Positions 1 to 11,200 of a stretch of DNA of 59,675 bases are shown in pieces. The translations under genes and the position numbers were made by a program. The stretch is from a virus. The stretch covers positions 1 to 59,675 of IMG/VR virus record IMGVR_UViG_3300031857_018978; one strand, 5' to 3'. The notes below the pieces were generated by a model. It saw nothing but the letters and a program-made list of their open reading frames with translations, had not been told where the DNA came from and did not search any database. The first letter of the stretch is position 1. Each line of letters starts with the position of its first letter.

Positions 1-1
1 A

Positions 2-775
2 GTTCTTTCAAATACAACAGTAGAAAATGCAGAAAATATTGCTCATGAATTTATAGGATATTTTAAAGTAAATGCAAATGAAGCTGGTGTTTATGAATTT
101 GGACTTGATCCTGACGATAGCGCGGACTTATTTATAGATGGAAACAGAATTGCATACTTTTATGGTGGCAGGGGTCAAGCAGGTTCTCCGACAGGAACAA
201 CAACTTCTACTCTTTCGTTGTCCGCAGGGTATCATAGAATTTTGATCAGACATCATGAGTACACTGGAGGACAAGGCGTAACTTTATACTATAAGCCGCC
301 TCCAATAACTGGGAGTTCAACTTGGGAGGCTGTACCGGCATCAAGATTTTACTATGATGTTTTAGAGCAAAATACTTTAACTTCTAGTCAAAGATTTTAT
401 TCAAATTCCCAGTTAAGTTCTTCCATTCCTCTCGGCAACAACGCTTTGTTGGATGGATTAAATAGAGGCTTGTGGAAAGCAAATGCTGGAGTTTATAAAG
501 TTGGAGAGTTCGTTTATATCGAGAATCATAATGTTAAAGTTGCCAAAAGAGACATAAATGCAATTCCTAACTACACCCCTCTTTTAAGATTTTATGTTTG
601 TGTCAAAACTCATACGGCAAGCGGCGTAAGAAATCCTTCTTTCAATAAAGAATACTGGGTTTGCGACCAATGCTCTAAAACCCTTAATGGATGTAAACTA
701 AGATTTGGATCTGGTGATTATTTACCTTTCGGTGGATTTCCTGGTGTAGAGGAATATTCAGTTTCTTCACAATAA
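2..775 (+). CDS. Minor tail protein, gpL-like, with PA14-like domain (5' end outside window)
   Basis: The frame is open from the left edge, so only the C-terminal 257 residues are present. The first part reads like a PA14 lectin-type domain: a DPDDSADLFIDG stretch, then SAGYHRILIRHHEY and VTLYY. The C-terminus has the Cys cluster of lambda gpL-family minor tail proteins (CDQCSKTLNGCKLRFG, then LPFGGFPG). Lambda gpL is known to carry an iron-sulphur cluster in this region. Role by homology: it joins the tail tube to the tail tip. It overlaps the next gene by one base (TAATG), and the order L-K-I-J follows lambda. The gpL identification is good; the PA14 assignment is by eye. Confidence 0.8.
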   Translation, partial: VLSNTTVENAENIAHEFIGYFKVNANEAGVYEFGLDPDDSADLFIDGNRIAYFYGGRGQAGSPTGTTTSTLSLSAGYHRILIRHHEYTGGQGVTLYYKPPPITGSSTWEAVPASRFYYDVLEQNTLTSSQRFYSNSQLSSSIPLGNNALLDGLNRGLWKANAGVYKVGEFVYIENHNVKVAKRDINAIPNYTPLLRFYVCVKTHTASGVRNPSFNKEYWVCDQCSKTLNGCKLRFGSGDYLPFGGFPGVEEYSVSSQ

Positions 776-1137
776 TGCAATCAATAATTGAACATGCAAG
801 TAATTCTGAATTAGAAGTTTGTGGATTTGTTTTTGTTGAAAACGGAGATTTAAAAACAGAACCTGCAAAAAATATAGCGGTTTATGCGAATGATGTATTT
901 GAAATTCATCCGTTGGAAATTCTAAGGCACATCAGGAGTGGTAAACTCGCTGCAATTTATCATACCCACCCAACCTCAACAGAACAAGAATCAACATTTG
1001 ATCAATTCAACTGCGAAAACTCTTGCATTCCTTACATTATTTATAGCAAAGAAACTAAAAAATTTAATTTGTTGCTACCTAAAAAATCACATGTAAAACA
1101 AGAATATGTTGAGATACTAAAGAAAAAATATGACTAA
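775..1137 (+). CDS. gpK-like tail assembly protease, JAMM domain only
   Basis: A 120-residue protein with a complete JAMM/MPN metalloprotease signature: Glu14 in ELEVCGF, His63-Thr-His65-Pro, Ser73 and Asp76, which would bind and activate zinc. Lambda gpK has this domain followed by an NlpC/P60 peptidase; here the protein stops after JAMM. It sits between gpL-like and gpI-like genes, as gpK does in lambda. The start overlaps the previous stop by one base and the end overlaps the next gene by 8 bases. Probable role: tail-tip assembly or maturation. No NlpC/P60 domain is visible next to it. Confidence 0.8.
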   Translation: MQSIIEHASNSELEVCGFVFVENGDLKTEPAKNIAVYANDVFEIHPLEILRHIRSGKLAAIYHTHPTSTEQESTFDQFNCENSCIPYIIYSKETKKFNLLLPKKSHVKQEYVEILKKKYD

Positions 1138-3766
1138 TGTTTATCTATACGGAGAATTGCGAAACAAATTTGGCGAAGAATTTAAATTCAATATAAATTC
1201 TGCTAAAGAGGCTTTGCTCGCAATCAATGCTAATAAAAAAGGGTTTTTAGATGAAATAAAGAAGTTGGCAATGAAGGGGGTCCATTATAGAATGGTGATT
1301 GATGATGAGGTTGTTCAACACCCCAAGGAAGCGGAGATTCAAAAAGCTCCAAATGAAATTCATATAGTTCCTATTGTTTGGGGAGCAGGGAAAAATGGTA
1401 TGGCAATAGGAATGATAGTGCTTGGAGCGGTATTGGTCGTAGCTACGGGAGGACTCGCGGCAATTGGAGGTCCAGCAGCAATGGGAGCTTTCGCGGCAGG
1501 AGGTTCTTTAGCTGGAGTTGCAAGTACAGTAGCAATGATTGGTGCATCCATTGCCATTCAAGGAGTCATGTCTTTGCTAACCCCTAAACCAAAAGCGGAT
1601 TTTAATCAAGAAGTGCAGGCTGGCGGTAAATCTTATTTATTTGGAAATAAACCGGCAAACACATCTCAAGGTCAAGCAGTTCCAGTTGGGTATGGTAGAT
1701 TAAAGATTGGAAGCTCTCAAATAAGTGCAAGCACAGATCACTATGCTTTAGCAACTGATATTAAGCAATTGATGACTCCTGTTGATAAACCAATCAATGA
1801 ATATGTTGAGCTAGTAGCCGATGACGAAGCTGCACCAGCCGGTGCTGTAGAAGACATGTTCAGCACCAATCAAGCTGTTGACATGGATGACACTACTACA
1901 TTTTATACCGTTAATGTTTTAAATTCTTATATTGATATTGTAACAAATAGTGCAGATAAAGTTTTTTCTAATCCTGTTGAAGTTGTAGTCAGAAAAAATG
2001 GTGATATAGTTTCTAATCCAGATTTAACAACTTATGATGATAATATAAGTTATGAGTGGGAAGAATTAAGCAATGATAGCTCAAAGGGCAAAGTAAAAAT
2101 AGAAAATCCATATACAGTTAAATCAGGTCTTCTTGTCAGATCTTATCATATTCCAGATTTTACAGTTCAGTCTATTTTCACTGGATTGAAAAGCAGTCAA
2201 ACTGGATATTTTCAAAAATATTCTCAAGGTGATTTAGTAAAGTTTGGTCCGTCTCAATTTAATAATTTGAAATTTGCAACTTGGGACACTGGTTATAATT
2301 ATTTCAGCGGAGAACTTGTAAATTATCCAACAGGCAGTCCTGCAACTGATACATATTTTCAAGCAATAGTTAGTACAGGATTTTCTGGTCAATTGCCAAC
2401 TGGCGCTGGAAATACCATAAACTCAACATGGTGGAGAAAAATCTTACCGCCAAATCTTGAGTATTTGTATAAATGCGTACCTGCCAATGGTGTTTCTGGC
2501 CACTTACCGACAACAGGAGAAATTGCTGGTGGAGCGCCAGTTGCAGAATCAACATTTTGGACTAGAGTTGAAACTCCCACTACTACAGCAGAGATGGATA
2601 CTTTATTCTCTGACTATCCAGCCTACGAAGATAAAAATCAATATACTTATGTTGATGCAATAGACAATGTATACGAAGGCAAAATAAATGGAACTACAGC
2701 AAATATTGATAACTATGGGATGGAGTTTCTTGGTTATTTTTATGTGCCGACAGTTGGCGGCGATGGCAAAAGTTTCATAAAAGATGTTTTTGAAGTTGGA
2801 ACAGGCACTGGATTGTACGAAATTATTAAAATTGGAGATACGGGACAATGGAGTGGTTTAGGATTTACTGGACTAGGTGGAACAGCTATACCTCCAAGAA
2901 TAGGCTCAACATTTTATAAAAACCAAACGCAAGGAACTGGAAATGGCAAAATAATGCCAGTAGGCGCATATGAATTTAAACTTGATTCTGACGATGCTTC
3001 AGATTTATATATAGATTCTACTTTGGCTAGTGCATATTATAGCGGCCATGCAATGTTTTCTGGATTTGCAAATCCGCCTTGGATCAGTCAACCAAGCAGT
3101 GCTGAAATTTCTGGACTTCATTCTTCTACCACAACATTGTATTTAACTGCTGGCTATCATCGCTTACTAGCAAGGCTGCAAGATTTAAGAGGTAGCGAAG
3201 GAATTAGTTTGTATTATAGATATGACACTAACAGAGATGGAGTATTTTCAGATTGGCAACTCGTACCAAAAGAAAAATTATTTCATTCCGTTTCTGACCT
3301 GACGACACCAAAGACTCAAAAGTTTTCTGATATAGGCAAAAGGGCTTTAATTGTAGGTGCCACTGTAGCTGGAGAAAGATATAAAATAAAAACTGTTGGA
3401 ACTACAAATTGGACATCTATTGGATCGGCAATTGCTCAAGTTGGAGCGGTTTTTGAAAGAAATTCTACAGCTATTTCTGGCAGTTCTCTCCAACAAGTTG
3501 TAGAAGATTTTATAACTTATTCTGAACAAAAATCAGCTGAATCAAATAGAATTGCTAGATTTATATCTGAAAGACCTTTGGTTAAAGGGCAAAGAACAAC
3601 TGGATATTCATTTTATAAAGCTAGATATCGATGCAAGGTTACTGTAAATAATAGAGATATCTATTATTCCGCTCCAGTTAAAGTGAATATTAATTTCTTA
3701 TCAACGCCTACAAGATTTAGAGGAGTTTCGACTCCAGAATTAAGCCAAGCAGTTCAAACGGCATAA
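1130..3766 (+). CDS. gpI-like tail assembly protein with large C-terminal sugar-binding extension
   Basis: An 878-residue protein. Residues 1-80 look like the beta-grasp domain of gpI (VYLYGELRNKFG). Next come a long Gly/Ala-rich hydrophobic segment (about 85-150) and VPVGYGRLKIGSSQISA, where ordinary gpI proteins end. The remaining 680 residues are extra. A Trp/Tyr-rich part (about 360-490) resembles CBM5/12-like modules. A PA14-like domain spans about 600-700 (LDSDDASDLYIDS, TAGYHRLLARL). A YKIKTVGTTNWTSIG repeat of a kind common in tail fibres follows. The extension suggests glycan binding at the tail tip. Both ends overlap neighbours (8 bases and 1 base). Confidence 0.75.
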   Translation: MTNVYLYGELRNKFGEEFKFNINSAKEALLAINANKKGFLDEIKKLAMKGVHYRMVIDDEVVQHPKEAEIQKAPNEIHIVPIVWGAGKNGMAIGMIVLGAVLVVATGGLAAIGGPAAMGAFAAGGSLAGVASTVAMIGASIAIQGVMSLLTPKPKADFNQEVQAGGKSYLFGNKPANTSQGQAVPVGYGRLKIGSSQISASTDHYALATDIKQLMTPVDKPINEYVELVADDEAAPAGAVEDMFSTNQAVDMDDTTTFYTVNVLNSYIDIVTNSADKVFSNPVEVVVRKNGDIVSNPDLTTYDDNISYEWEELSNDSSKGKVKIENPYTVKSGLLVRSYHIPDFTVQSIFTGLKSSQTGYFQKYSQGDLVKFGPSQFNNLKFATWDTGYNYFSGELVNYPTGSPATDTYFQAIVSTGFSGQLPTGAGNTINSTWWRKILPPNLEYLYKCVPANGVSGHLPTTGEIAGGAPVAESTFWTRVETPTTTAEMDTLFSDYPAYEDKNQYTYVDAIDNVYEGKINGTTANIDNYGMEFLGYFYVPTVGGDGKSFIKDVFEVGTGTGLYEIIKIGDTGQWSGLGFTGLGGTAIPPRIGSTFYKNQTQGTGNGKIMPVGAYEFKLDSDDASDLYIDSTLASAYYSGHAMFSGFANPPWISQPSSAEISGLHSSTTTLYLTAGYHRLLARLQDLRGSEGISLYYRYDTNRDGVFSDWQLVPKEKLFHSVSDLTTPKTQKFSDIGKRALIVGATVAGERYKIKTVGTTNWTSIGSAIAQVGAVFERNSTAISGSSLQQVVEDFITYSEQKSAESNRIARFISERPLVKGQRTTGYSFYKARYRCKVTVNNRDIYYSAPVKVNINFLSTPTRFRGVSTPELSQAVQTA

Positions 3767-4659
3767 TGAAAATTTTAAATCCATACAGATTTTATAGAGG
3801 AAGCAGCAGTGGGAAACAAAATAATAAGGTTCCTTCTCTTACTCCTCCAAGACCTCAAGATTTAAAAAAATCCATATCAATTGCAGAAATTGTCGATTTA
3901 CTTTGCGAAGGTCCGATTTATGGCTTGGTTGATCAATTTGGCAAAAAAGTTTATGGCTTAGACATGTTAAAGGGAGTCTATTTGAATAAAGTACCAGTTA
4001 TGAATTATGATGGTAAATATAATTTCCGAAATGTTGTTATGGAAATTAATTTGGGAACAGAGAATCAAAAGCCATTGGCTAATTTTAGTAATGTTTTCAT
4101 TTATAAACCAGCTAGTTTTAGATTACTAGGGCCGGTAAATGTTCCAAGTGATCAAAGTGTTGGTGGATCTAATGACGTAAGAGATGGGAAAAGTTTTACA
4201 AACTGGGCGCTTGGCTATCCAACAGATGTTAGAGATCCATTCACATTTGTTCATCATATAAAAAATAAAGACGTAAGAAAAATTAGAATCAGTTTAATTA
4301 TTGAAGCTCTCAGCGATACAGTTGATAAAGGTTCTGCTCCTGGTGAATCTGGCGATCTGGGTATGCAAAAACCAACAACAGTTGTTATCGCTGTTACACA
4401 CGGTATCGAAGGTACAAGAAAAGTCACAACAAAAGAATATCCTATTACTGGAACAGTAACTTCTCCTTACGCTTACATGTTAGGTGAACCAGTTTCGCAA
4501 TCAACTAGAATAGGTTCTGGAGCAGTGACTTCAAGCGGAGGAGCGACCACAACTACAAGCGCAACTCCAAGTTCTGGGGGTGCATCACCTAGACTACCTG
4601 GTTTAACCGCAGGTCAAATAGAAGCCGCTCAACCCTCGGTGCCTATAAATCAACCATAA
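3766..4659 (+). CDS. gpJ-like host-specificity protein, N-terminal piece
   Basis: A 297-residue protein matching the start of lambda gpJ: ISIAEIVDLLCEGPIYGLVD corresponds to the gpJ segment with SEGPIEGPVDG, followed by VYLNKVPVMN and later VTTKEYPITGTVTSPYAYML. It ends in a Ser/Thr/Gly-rich tail. In lambda this is continuous with the rest of gpJ. Here it stops, and the next gpJ-like segment is resumed only at 5256. It overlaps the gpI-like gene by one base. It probably builds the central tail tip together with the 5256-11360 product. Confidence 0.75.
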   Translation: MKILNPYRFYRGSSSGKQNNKVPSLTPPRPQDLKKSISIAEIVDLLCEGPIYGLVDQFGKKVYGLDMLKGVYLNKVPVMNYDGKYNFRNVVMEINLGTENQKPLANFSNVFIYKPASFRLLGPVNVPSDQSVGGSNDVRDGKSFTNWALGYPTDVRDPFTFVHHIKNKDVRKIRISLIIEALSDTVDKGSAPGESGDLGMQKPTTVVIAVTHGIEGTRKVTTKEYPITGTVTSPYAYMLGEPVSQSTRIGSGAVTSSGGATTTTSATPSSGGASPRLPGLTAGQIEAAQPSVPINQP

Positions 4660-4674
4660 TTATAAATTTATAAT
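4659..4674. repeat. 16-bp perfect AT palindrome before the middle gpJ-region gene
   Basis: ATTATAAATTTATAAT is its own reverse complement. It covers the gap between the gpJ N-terminal piece and the next gene and reaches into that gene's ATG (4673-4675). No Shine-Dalgarno sequence is visible there. It could be a weak hairpin, a protein-binding site, or chance in an AT-rich spacer. Confidence 0.4.
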
Positions 4675-5239
4675 GCCATTAGAAAAAACATATCAAGAGC
4701 TTTTGGCCTCAAAGATAAACCCAAGAAACCCTTCTGCGGTTTTACCTGTTATTTATAATTTAAGAAAAAAGTCTTTTGAGCCTTACGTTCCTACAGCAAC
4801 AAATAGAATTATATTTTCTCCTGGTGTTGTGGGGGATGGAGCAACTGCGGTATTTGATGTTATTAGTCCTACAAGTTATACGAGAAGTCAAACTATTACT
4901 TTGTCTGGCACGGCAACTTATATATTAACAGATGGTACTACGTCTTATACAAAAGCAGCTACTAGTATAGTAGCTCAAATAGATGTTGGAATAACAAATG
5001 AAAATAGAAATTTAATTGGATATCAGCAAAGAGTTTTAGCTTCTGAAATAGGAGACAATGGAGTATTTTCTTTTACAATTTCAAGTGAAATTATGGAGAA
5101 ATTAAGTATCGGCACTCATTATGTTTATATTGATGCCGCTTCTCCTGATAATGCGCCAGTTAGACTTTCTGCAAGCAGCACGCCTTCAAATCCAACTGAT
5201 CCACTTTACTATACAAGAACCTTTACAATAACAGCATAA
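4673..5239 (+). CDS. Unrecognised protein between the gpJ pieces
   Basis: A 188-residue protein I do not recognise. It is rich in Thr/Ser and looks all-beta (for example VFDVISPTSYTRSQTITLSG and GTHYVYIDAASPDN), like an Ig-type or carbohydrate-binding beta-sandwich. It lies exactly where the gpJ-like sequence is interrupted, so it probably is a tail-tip component inserted as a separate polypeptide. Its leader is AT-rich with no Shine-Dalgarno motif. Confidence 0.6.
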   Translation: MPLEKTYQELLASKINPRNPSAVLPVIYNLRKKSFEPYVPTATNRIIFSPGVVGDGATAVFDVISPTSYTRSQTITLSGTATYILTDGTTSYTKAATSIVAQIDVGITNENRNLIGYQQRVLASEIGDNGVFSFTISSEIMEKLSIGTHYVYIDAASPDNAPVRLSASSTPSNPTDPLYYTRTFTITA

Positions 5240-5255
5240 ATTTTATTATATATAA

Positions 5256-8200
5256 ATGGAACCGAACTCTACAGATCCAGATGAAGGCACAAGCAGCAGT
5301 GTTGATACCAATGTGGTTTCTCAGGCAACTTTACGCAATTCAAATGAAATTGAATTATTGCCTTCTGAAAATGGCAGAGACAGGTATGTTATAGTAGAAA
5401 AAAGAACTGCTGAAACAATTTCTCCTTTAGTAAAAAAAGAGGTCGTATTAGATGGTATTTACGAAGTAATAGATAGAAACTTTTCATATCCATATGTAGC
5501 TCACGTTGGTATGAAATTTGATTCAAGAACATTTGGTAACATGCCAAATAGAGAGTTTGATGTGAAAATGAAGAAGGTAAAAGTGCCTTCTAATTATTTT
5601 CCTATTGGTGGAGATGGTTTAGACAGAAGATATGTCTTTGCCAATCCAGATTATCCAGCAAACCCAAATAGTCTTGACGTTATATTCATGGTTGATCAAA
5701 ACATGAATGCTCAAACTAAAGCTTTGATAAGAAGAAATTTGCAAGAAATGATCTTCAAATTAGTTGCTGGATATACTAATATAAGATTTTCTATATGGCA
5801 AACGGCTGCATCGGGAACTAATACGGTCGTAAATCAAGCAACCAATGAAACTATAGTTGGATTTACATATTATAATACGGCCTCGTTTGCAGAAATGGAA
5901 ACTCCAGATTCTGCTGGAGCAAATCAAACAAATTTATTTAAACAATTAGACACTGCTCTAAGCACAGCCCAATTAAGTCCAGCAACAAATCCTTCCGAAA
6001 CTAATATTGCCAATTTCTTTTTAAGAAAAAGTCAATTCAGTATAACTGATGAAGTAGGCAAGCTGTCAGAAGAAACCGTTCTTCAAAATCTTTGGAAAAA
6101 TACAGTAAGAAAAGTCGTTTATTTTTCTGGATCAACTCCAGAAACGATGAGTTCCGAAACTTATCAAATTCTCTTGAACAGGGCAAGAGAAGCTGGAATT
6201 CAATTGTATTATTTAAATACAGACCCTGATCGTTCTGGGACAAGAACTCTCAGAGAACTCGCAGAAGACACTGGTGGTGCAAAATTTAATTTACTTTACG
6301 ATTCTGATTCAAAACTACAACAGTTTTGCAATACAAACTTTTACGACAGTAATAAAATTTATTACGGAGATTGGGACGGTACTTTTAAAATTGCTTGGAC
6401 AGATAATCCCGCATGGATTTTGTATGATATAATTACAGACTTTAATTATGGTTTGGGCAATTATATTGATTCCTCTTCTGTTGATAAATGGACTTTGTAT
6501 GATATTGGTAGATACTGTGACGCTGTAGATGATGATGGCAGATTTAGAGGCGTGCCTGATGGTAAAGGAGGTCTTGAGCCAAGATATACATGTAATATTA
6601 TTTTCTATAATAAAGATGAAGCCTATAATGTATTAAAAGATATCGCAGCAATATTTAAAGGAATTATCTATTGGAATACAGAAGGCTTTTCTTTCTTCGC
6701 TGACAAGAAAAAAGAGCCATTGGTTTATTTTGCAAATACTAACGTTAAAGATGGTTTATTTAGCTATTCTGAAACCGCAAAGAATAAAAGATATACTAGT
6801 GTAGAGGTAACTTATAATGACAAATTTGATAATTATAAAACTAAAGTCGAATTTGTCGAAGACGTTGACGGAATTTTAAATTATGGTTTGAATCCTTATA
6901 AAATAAATGCGGCTGGATGCACTTCACGATCAGAAGCTAGAAGAATAGGAAGATATGCATTAACAAGCTCTATATACGAGACAGATACAGTTACCTTCAC
7001 TGCTGGATTAGAAGGCGCGTATTTACAACCTGGCGATGTATTTGGTATCAGCGATGAAATAAGAAACGTTGGCAGATCATTTGGTAGAATATTAGAAGTC
7101 AATGAAACAGCTAAAACAATTAAAATTGATGGTGAGTTCAACACTGGTTTAGACTCTGGAGTTTACATCCATGTGCCATCTGGTAATTTTTCTCTCTCCG
7201 ATTTAAATTCTTTAACTGGAAGTGACGGTGGATTTACCGGAACTCTTGAACAAATTAGAGCCAGAAGACAAAAACAAACTAGAAAGTTTAATATTCATAC
7301 GGTCACAGACGACACATATGGGGCCACTTTAACTTTAACTGGAGATTTCTTATTAAAATCAGGTATATTTGATGTTTATGCGCTTGAAAATAGAACTACA
7401 GGAGCTTCTTCAACGTACACGGGTATAACAACATTAACTGGTGTAGTTTATAACTTTCCTCCGCATACCGTTGTAAATGGAAATCCAAGGTGGGATACTT
7501 TGACTTTCTCTGGCATTTCTGGAGTGCTTTCTAATCTTGAAATAGATATTGATTTTTCTGGAGACGCTGGGACTGGATTATTAATATCTGCCTCAACCCC
7601 AAGTTGGGAAGGAATTATAACTGGTTTTAATAATATTAATTCAGACAGTGGAGATTTTGCTTGGACTGTCGCATCTGAAGGAAGATTAGAGTCTTATAAC
7701 TCAGCTGTTATTTATAGATACAATAGTGGAGGCGCTTATGAGGCGTCTAACTTATTAGGCAATATTAATAGCATATGGTCTAACCCTGTTTATACTAACG
7801 CAAGTACTGGAGATGTTGTTATTGCTGTGTGGCCAAGTGGAACACTAGATTCTACAACTCCAAATGCAATATGGTCAACCGGATACGCAGCAACAGAAGT
7901 ATTCAAATTGGGATTAGATACAAATACTAGCAAAGATAATTGCTTATATTGTGTCGCGCTAATTAAAGAAGGTTATCGTTTACTTGAAGCTGGTAGCAAA
8001 AGAGGTTTAGATTATCCTGGTATAAAATTTAATTATAGAGATTTGTTGGCTTATTCTAAGTTACGTCCATATTATACTTTTGTTCAAGCTGATTTCGGAA
8101 GCAGAGCAGAATCTATTTATGAAGATTGGAAATCTGGCAGAGATTATTCTGTTGGAAATATTGTAAAACATTATTCCGATACATATATCTGCACAAGATC

Positions 8201-11200
8201 TCATAAATCTTCTGAATATTTCAGCGAAGATTATTTAAATTCATTTACAAGGCAATGTGATATTGAAGCTGGAAATAAAAATATCGGATTAACAACTCAA
8301 CATATCTCTGAGCTTGGTGGCGTTGCTGTTGGCATGTATGTAGCTGGTGCTGGAATTCCAGCAAATTCAAGAATAAATAGCATAACCGACGATCCAAGTA
8401 GCATTACTTTTCATATCGATAAAGATCCAACTGCTACGGCTAATAATGTAACAGTAACTTTTTCAAGCAGATTAGTGGGAGGCAACAGCTCATCTGCATC
8501 AAAATGGACTAGAGGAAATGAGGAAGGATATTATTCAGTTGGCTTGCCAAAAGATTTTTATGGTACAGGTAAAATTCCTTTAACAACACCTTTAACATCT
8601 AGTCTCGTATCTGGCGCATTTACTGCCCTCGGATTAGAAGTTTACGTTGGCACTGGAACTTTAGGACAATCGGATTTAAGATTATTACCAGAGTCTAACG
8701 GAATTGGATATAGTGGTTTAGTTTACGGCACTGGATACCCCAAAGGCGTTTATAGTTTAACTGTAGACACAAATCCTCAAAATTTAGATTTAATAAACGA
8801 AGGTTCTCTGTATGTTTTAAGCGGATCTGGAGTTGAACCAAAACTTTATAAAACTATTGCGAATAAAGAAGAAGAGGCTAACCAGTACGCTATTGTTGGC
8901 ATAGAGTATTTAAACAATAAAGATGATTATATTGAAAAAGATATTTTAGATACCTCTCCAAGTTATTACGTTCAAGGGCCATACGATGTGGTTATAAAGC
9001 CTAATCCACCATCTGGAATACAAAGCATAAGTGGTATATCTGGAGCAACAAAATATACTGGTATTCAAGTGATATGGTCTGGAACAAACAGTCCAATTAC
9101 CGGCTATAAAGTTTATGTTAGCAGGCCAGATTATTCAACAATAACAAATGAAACAGACGCGATTGTAGAAAGCTATACCATTCCTTCTGGAACGCATACA
9201 TTAACCATTCCAATAACAGGTTCAGACGGTAATGATATTTGGGGCCAATATGATTTTAAAATATATTCGCAAGGCACAACATACAAATTACTTTGCACAG
9301 ATCCGGTAGAAACTGGAATTGTTATGCTGCCTTCTGGTAATTTAAAGATTAACGGAACTAACGCATTAACTTCTACAATTCCAAGTGGATTTACAATTGA
9401 TACAGCAGATCAAGACTCTGTAAAATATTCGATTGGTTATGCTGGTGGCACTTATACTGGAAATGGTAGAGGGAACTGGACTTCAAAAGATTTAGTTTTT
9501 AGATGGAAATACATTGATCCAACGGGCGGCAAAATGACAACTAAAGAGCAGATCTACGAAAATCCATTTGTTGATTTGCCTCAAAAAGTAACAGTACAGG
9601 TTTTAGATTCTGCTGGTCAAGTCTTAAAAGAAGAGAAGAATTATCAAGGGCTATCTTATAGAATAACACAAGCCGATAATGCTGCAATGTTTGATAGCTC
9701 GACTACTCCAGATTTTGTAGAGTACTCAAGAGAAATAGGATTAAGAGTTATTGTTACTGACAACACTAATTTGTCTAAAACAGGCACCTTCCAAGCAGTA
9801 AATCAATACCCTGGTTATTCTAAAATACAAGTCATAGACTCTTATCAAAACTCTCCATATTATATTCTATCTGGATATTATGGAAATAGAGGATTTACTG
9901 GATTGGCTGTTTGGAGTCCTGACGTAGCAAGTACAATTGGGGCTATAACAACAATTTCTGGTTCTGGGGTAAGAGATGCTGACGGTAATTTAATTAGAAG
10001 CGAAAGCGAAGATGTTCCATTAACATTCAGAGATATCTCTGGGGCATTTTCAACCGCTACATTCTACAATGGCACTGGATTAGCGGTAGGTACTAGAGCG
10101 GCGGTTTCAATTAATTTTAAAGGAACAGGCGAGCCTGATTATGAAAAATATGTTTATGCTTATGATGATTTAAAAGATCATTATGAAAAATATGTTGATA
10201 AATCAATTTCTGTATCACAATGGGGTGCGGATCACTATTCTTCCTTCGGTCAAAGTGAAGGAAGAGAAATTCCAACAAAGGAAGGAAATCCGCTAGGTAT
10301 TTGTAACCTTCACGATATAAATCCAGCAACCCAGCCAAATAAAACAGGATTTTCTGGCATTGCATTCACAGTATTACCAGAAGACGTTTCAAAGGGTAAG
10401 ATAATATTTAATTGCTTTAACGCCACTTCAAATAAAGATGTTTTCAGTGTTGATGTATATACTGGAGTTGGCTATACTGATATTATAAATCATACCGAAA
10501 TGGAAGAAGGTAATTGGTACGAAATCGTTACTTTAGGCAGCAGCGTGAATTGGAGAACTATAGGTCATGATTCAAATACTCCAATATTAGGAAGCGAATT
10601 GGAATACAATGGAGAAACAATAGCTGGATCAAGTGCGACCGTAAAAAGAGTATTTAAACCTGATTTAGTTAATCATACTAATCTCTTTGGGGCGGTTTCT
10701 TTAACAGAAACAAGAAGTTATTTGAATGTGATTACTCTTGGAGAAAGATTGCCTACGGGACAATGGTTATACTTTAGATTCAGACCTTGGGACGACTATG
10801 GAGCAGGTTTTACTTCTAAAGTTGTAAGCGGATATTTAGAAAGAGAGCCAACAGAAGTTACATCTCCAATTGCAAATAGATATAACTTAGACGGAGGTAG
10901 AAATGAAAACGAACTTATCAGTATTCCTGGTAATACTCTAGTTAAAAACTATAAATACAGAATAGAGCAATTAGGCAATCCAGAAATAAACTGGGTCACA
11001 ATTGGAGCAGATTCGGCTACTTTAAATTCTGAATTTATATATAACGGAGAAACTGTGTCTGGAGGTGGAACTACAATTGGTAAAGTTAAAAGAGTAGAAA
11101 TTCCCTACGTTGTTCCAGAAAATCAAATAAATTCAACTAATCTTGTAACACCAAGAACAGATTCTTCGCTTGTATTGCCCACCGATATACAAGAAGGAAG

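Noticed and set aside
1360-1587. Short frames on both strands within the gpI-like gene
   Set aside because: Low-complexity Gly/Ala/Pro translation of the gpI hydrophobic stretch; no start signal or domain.
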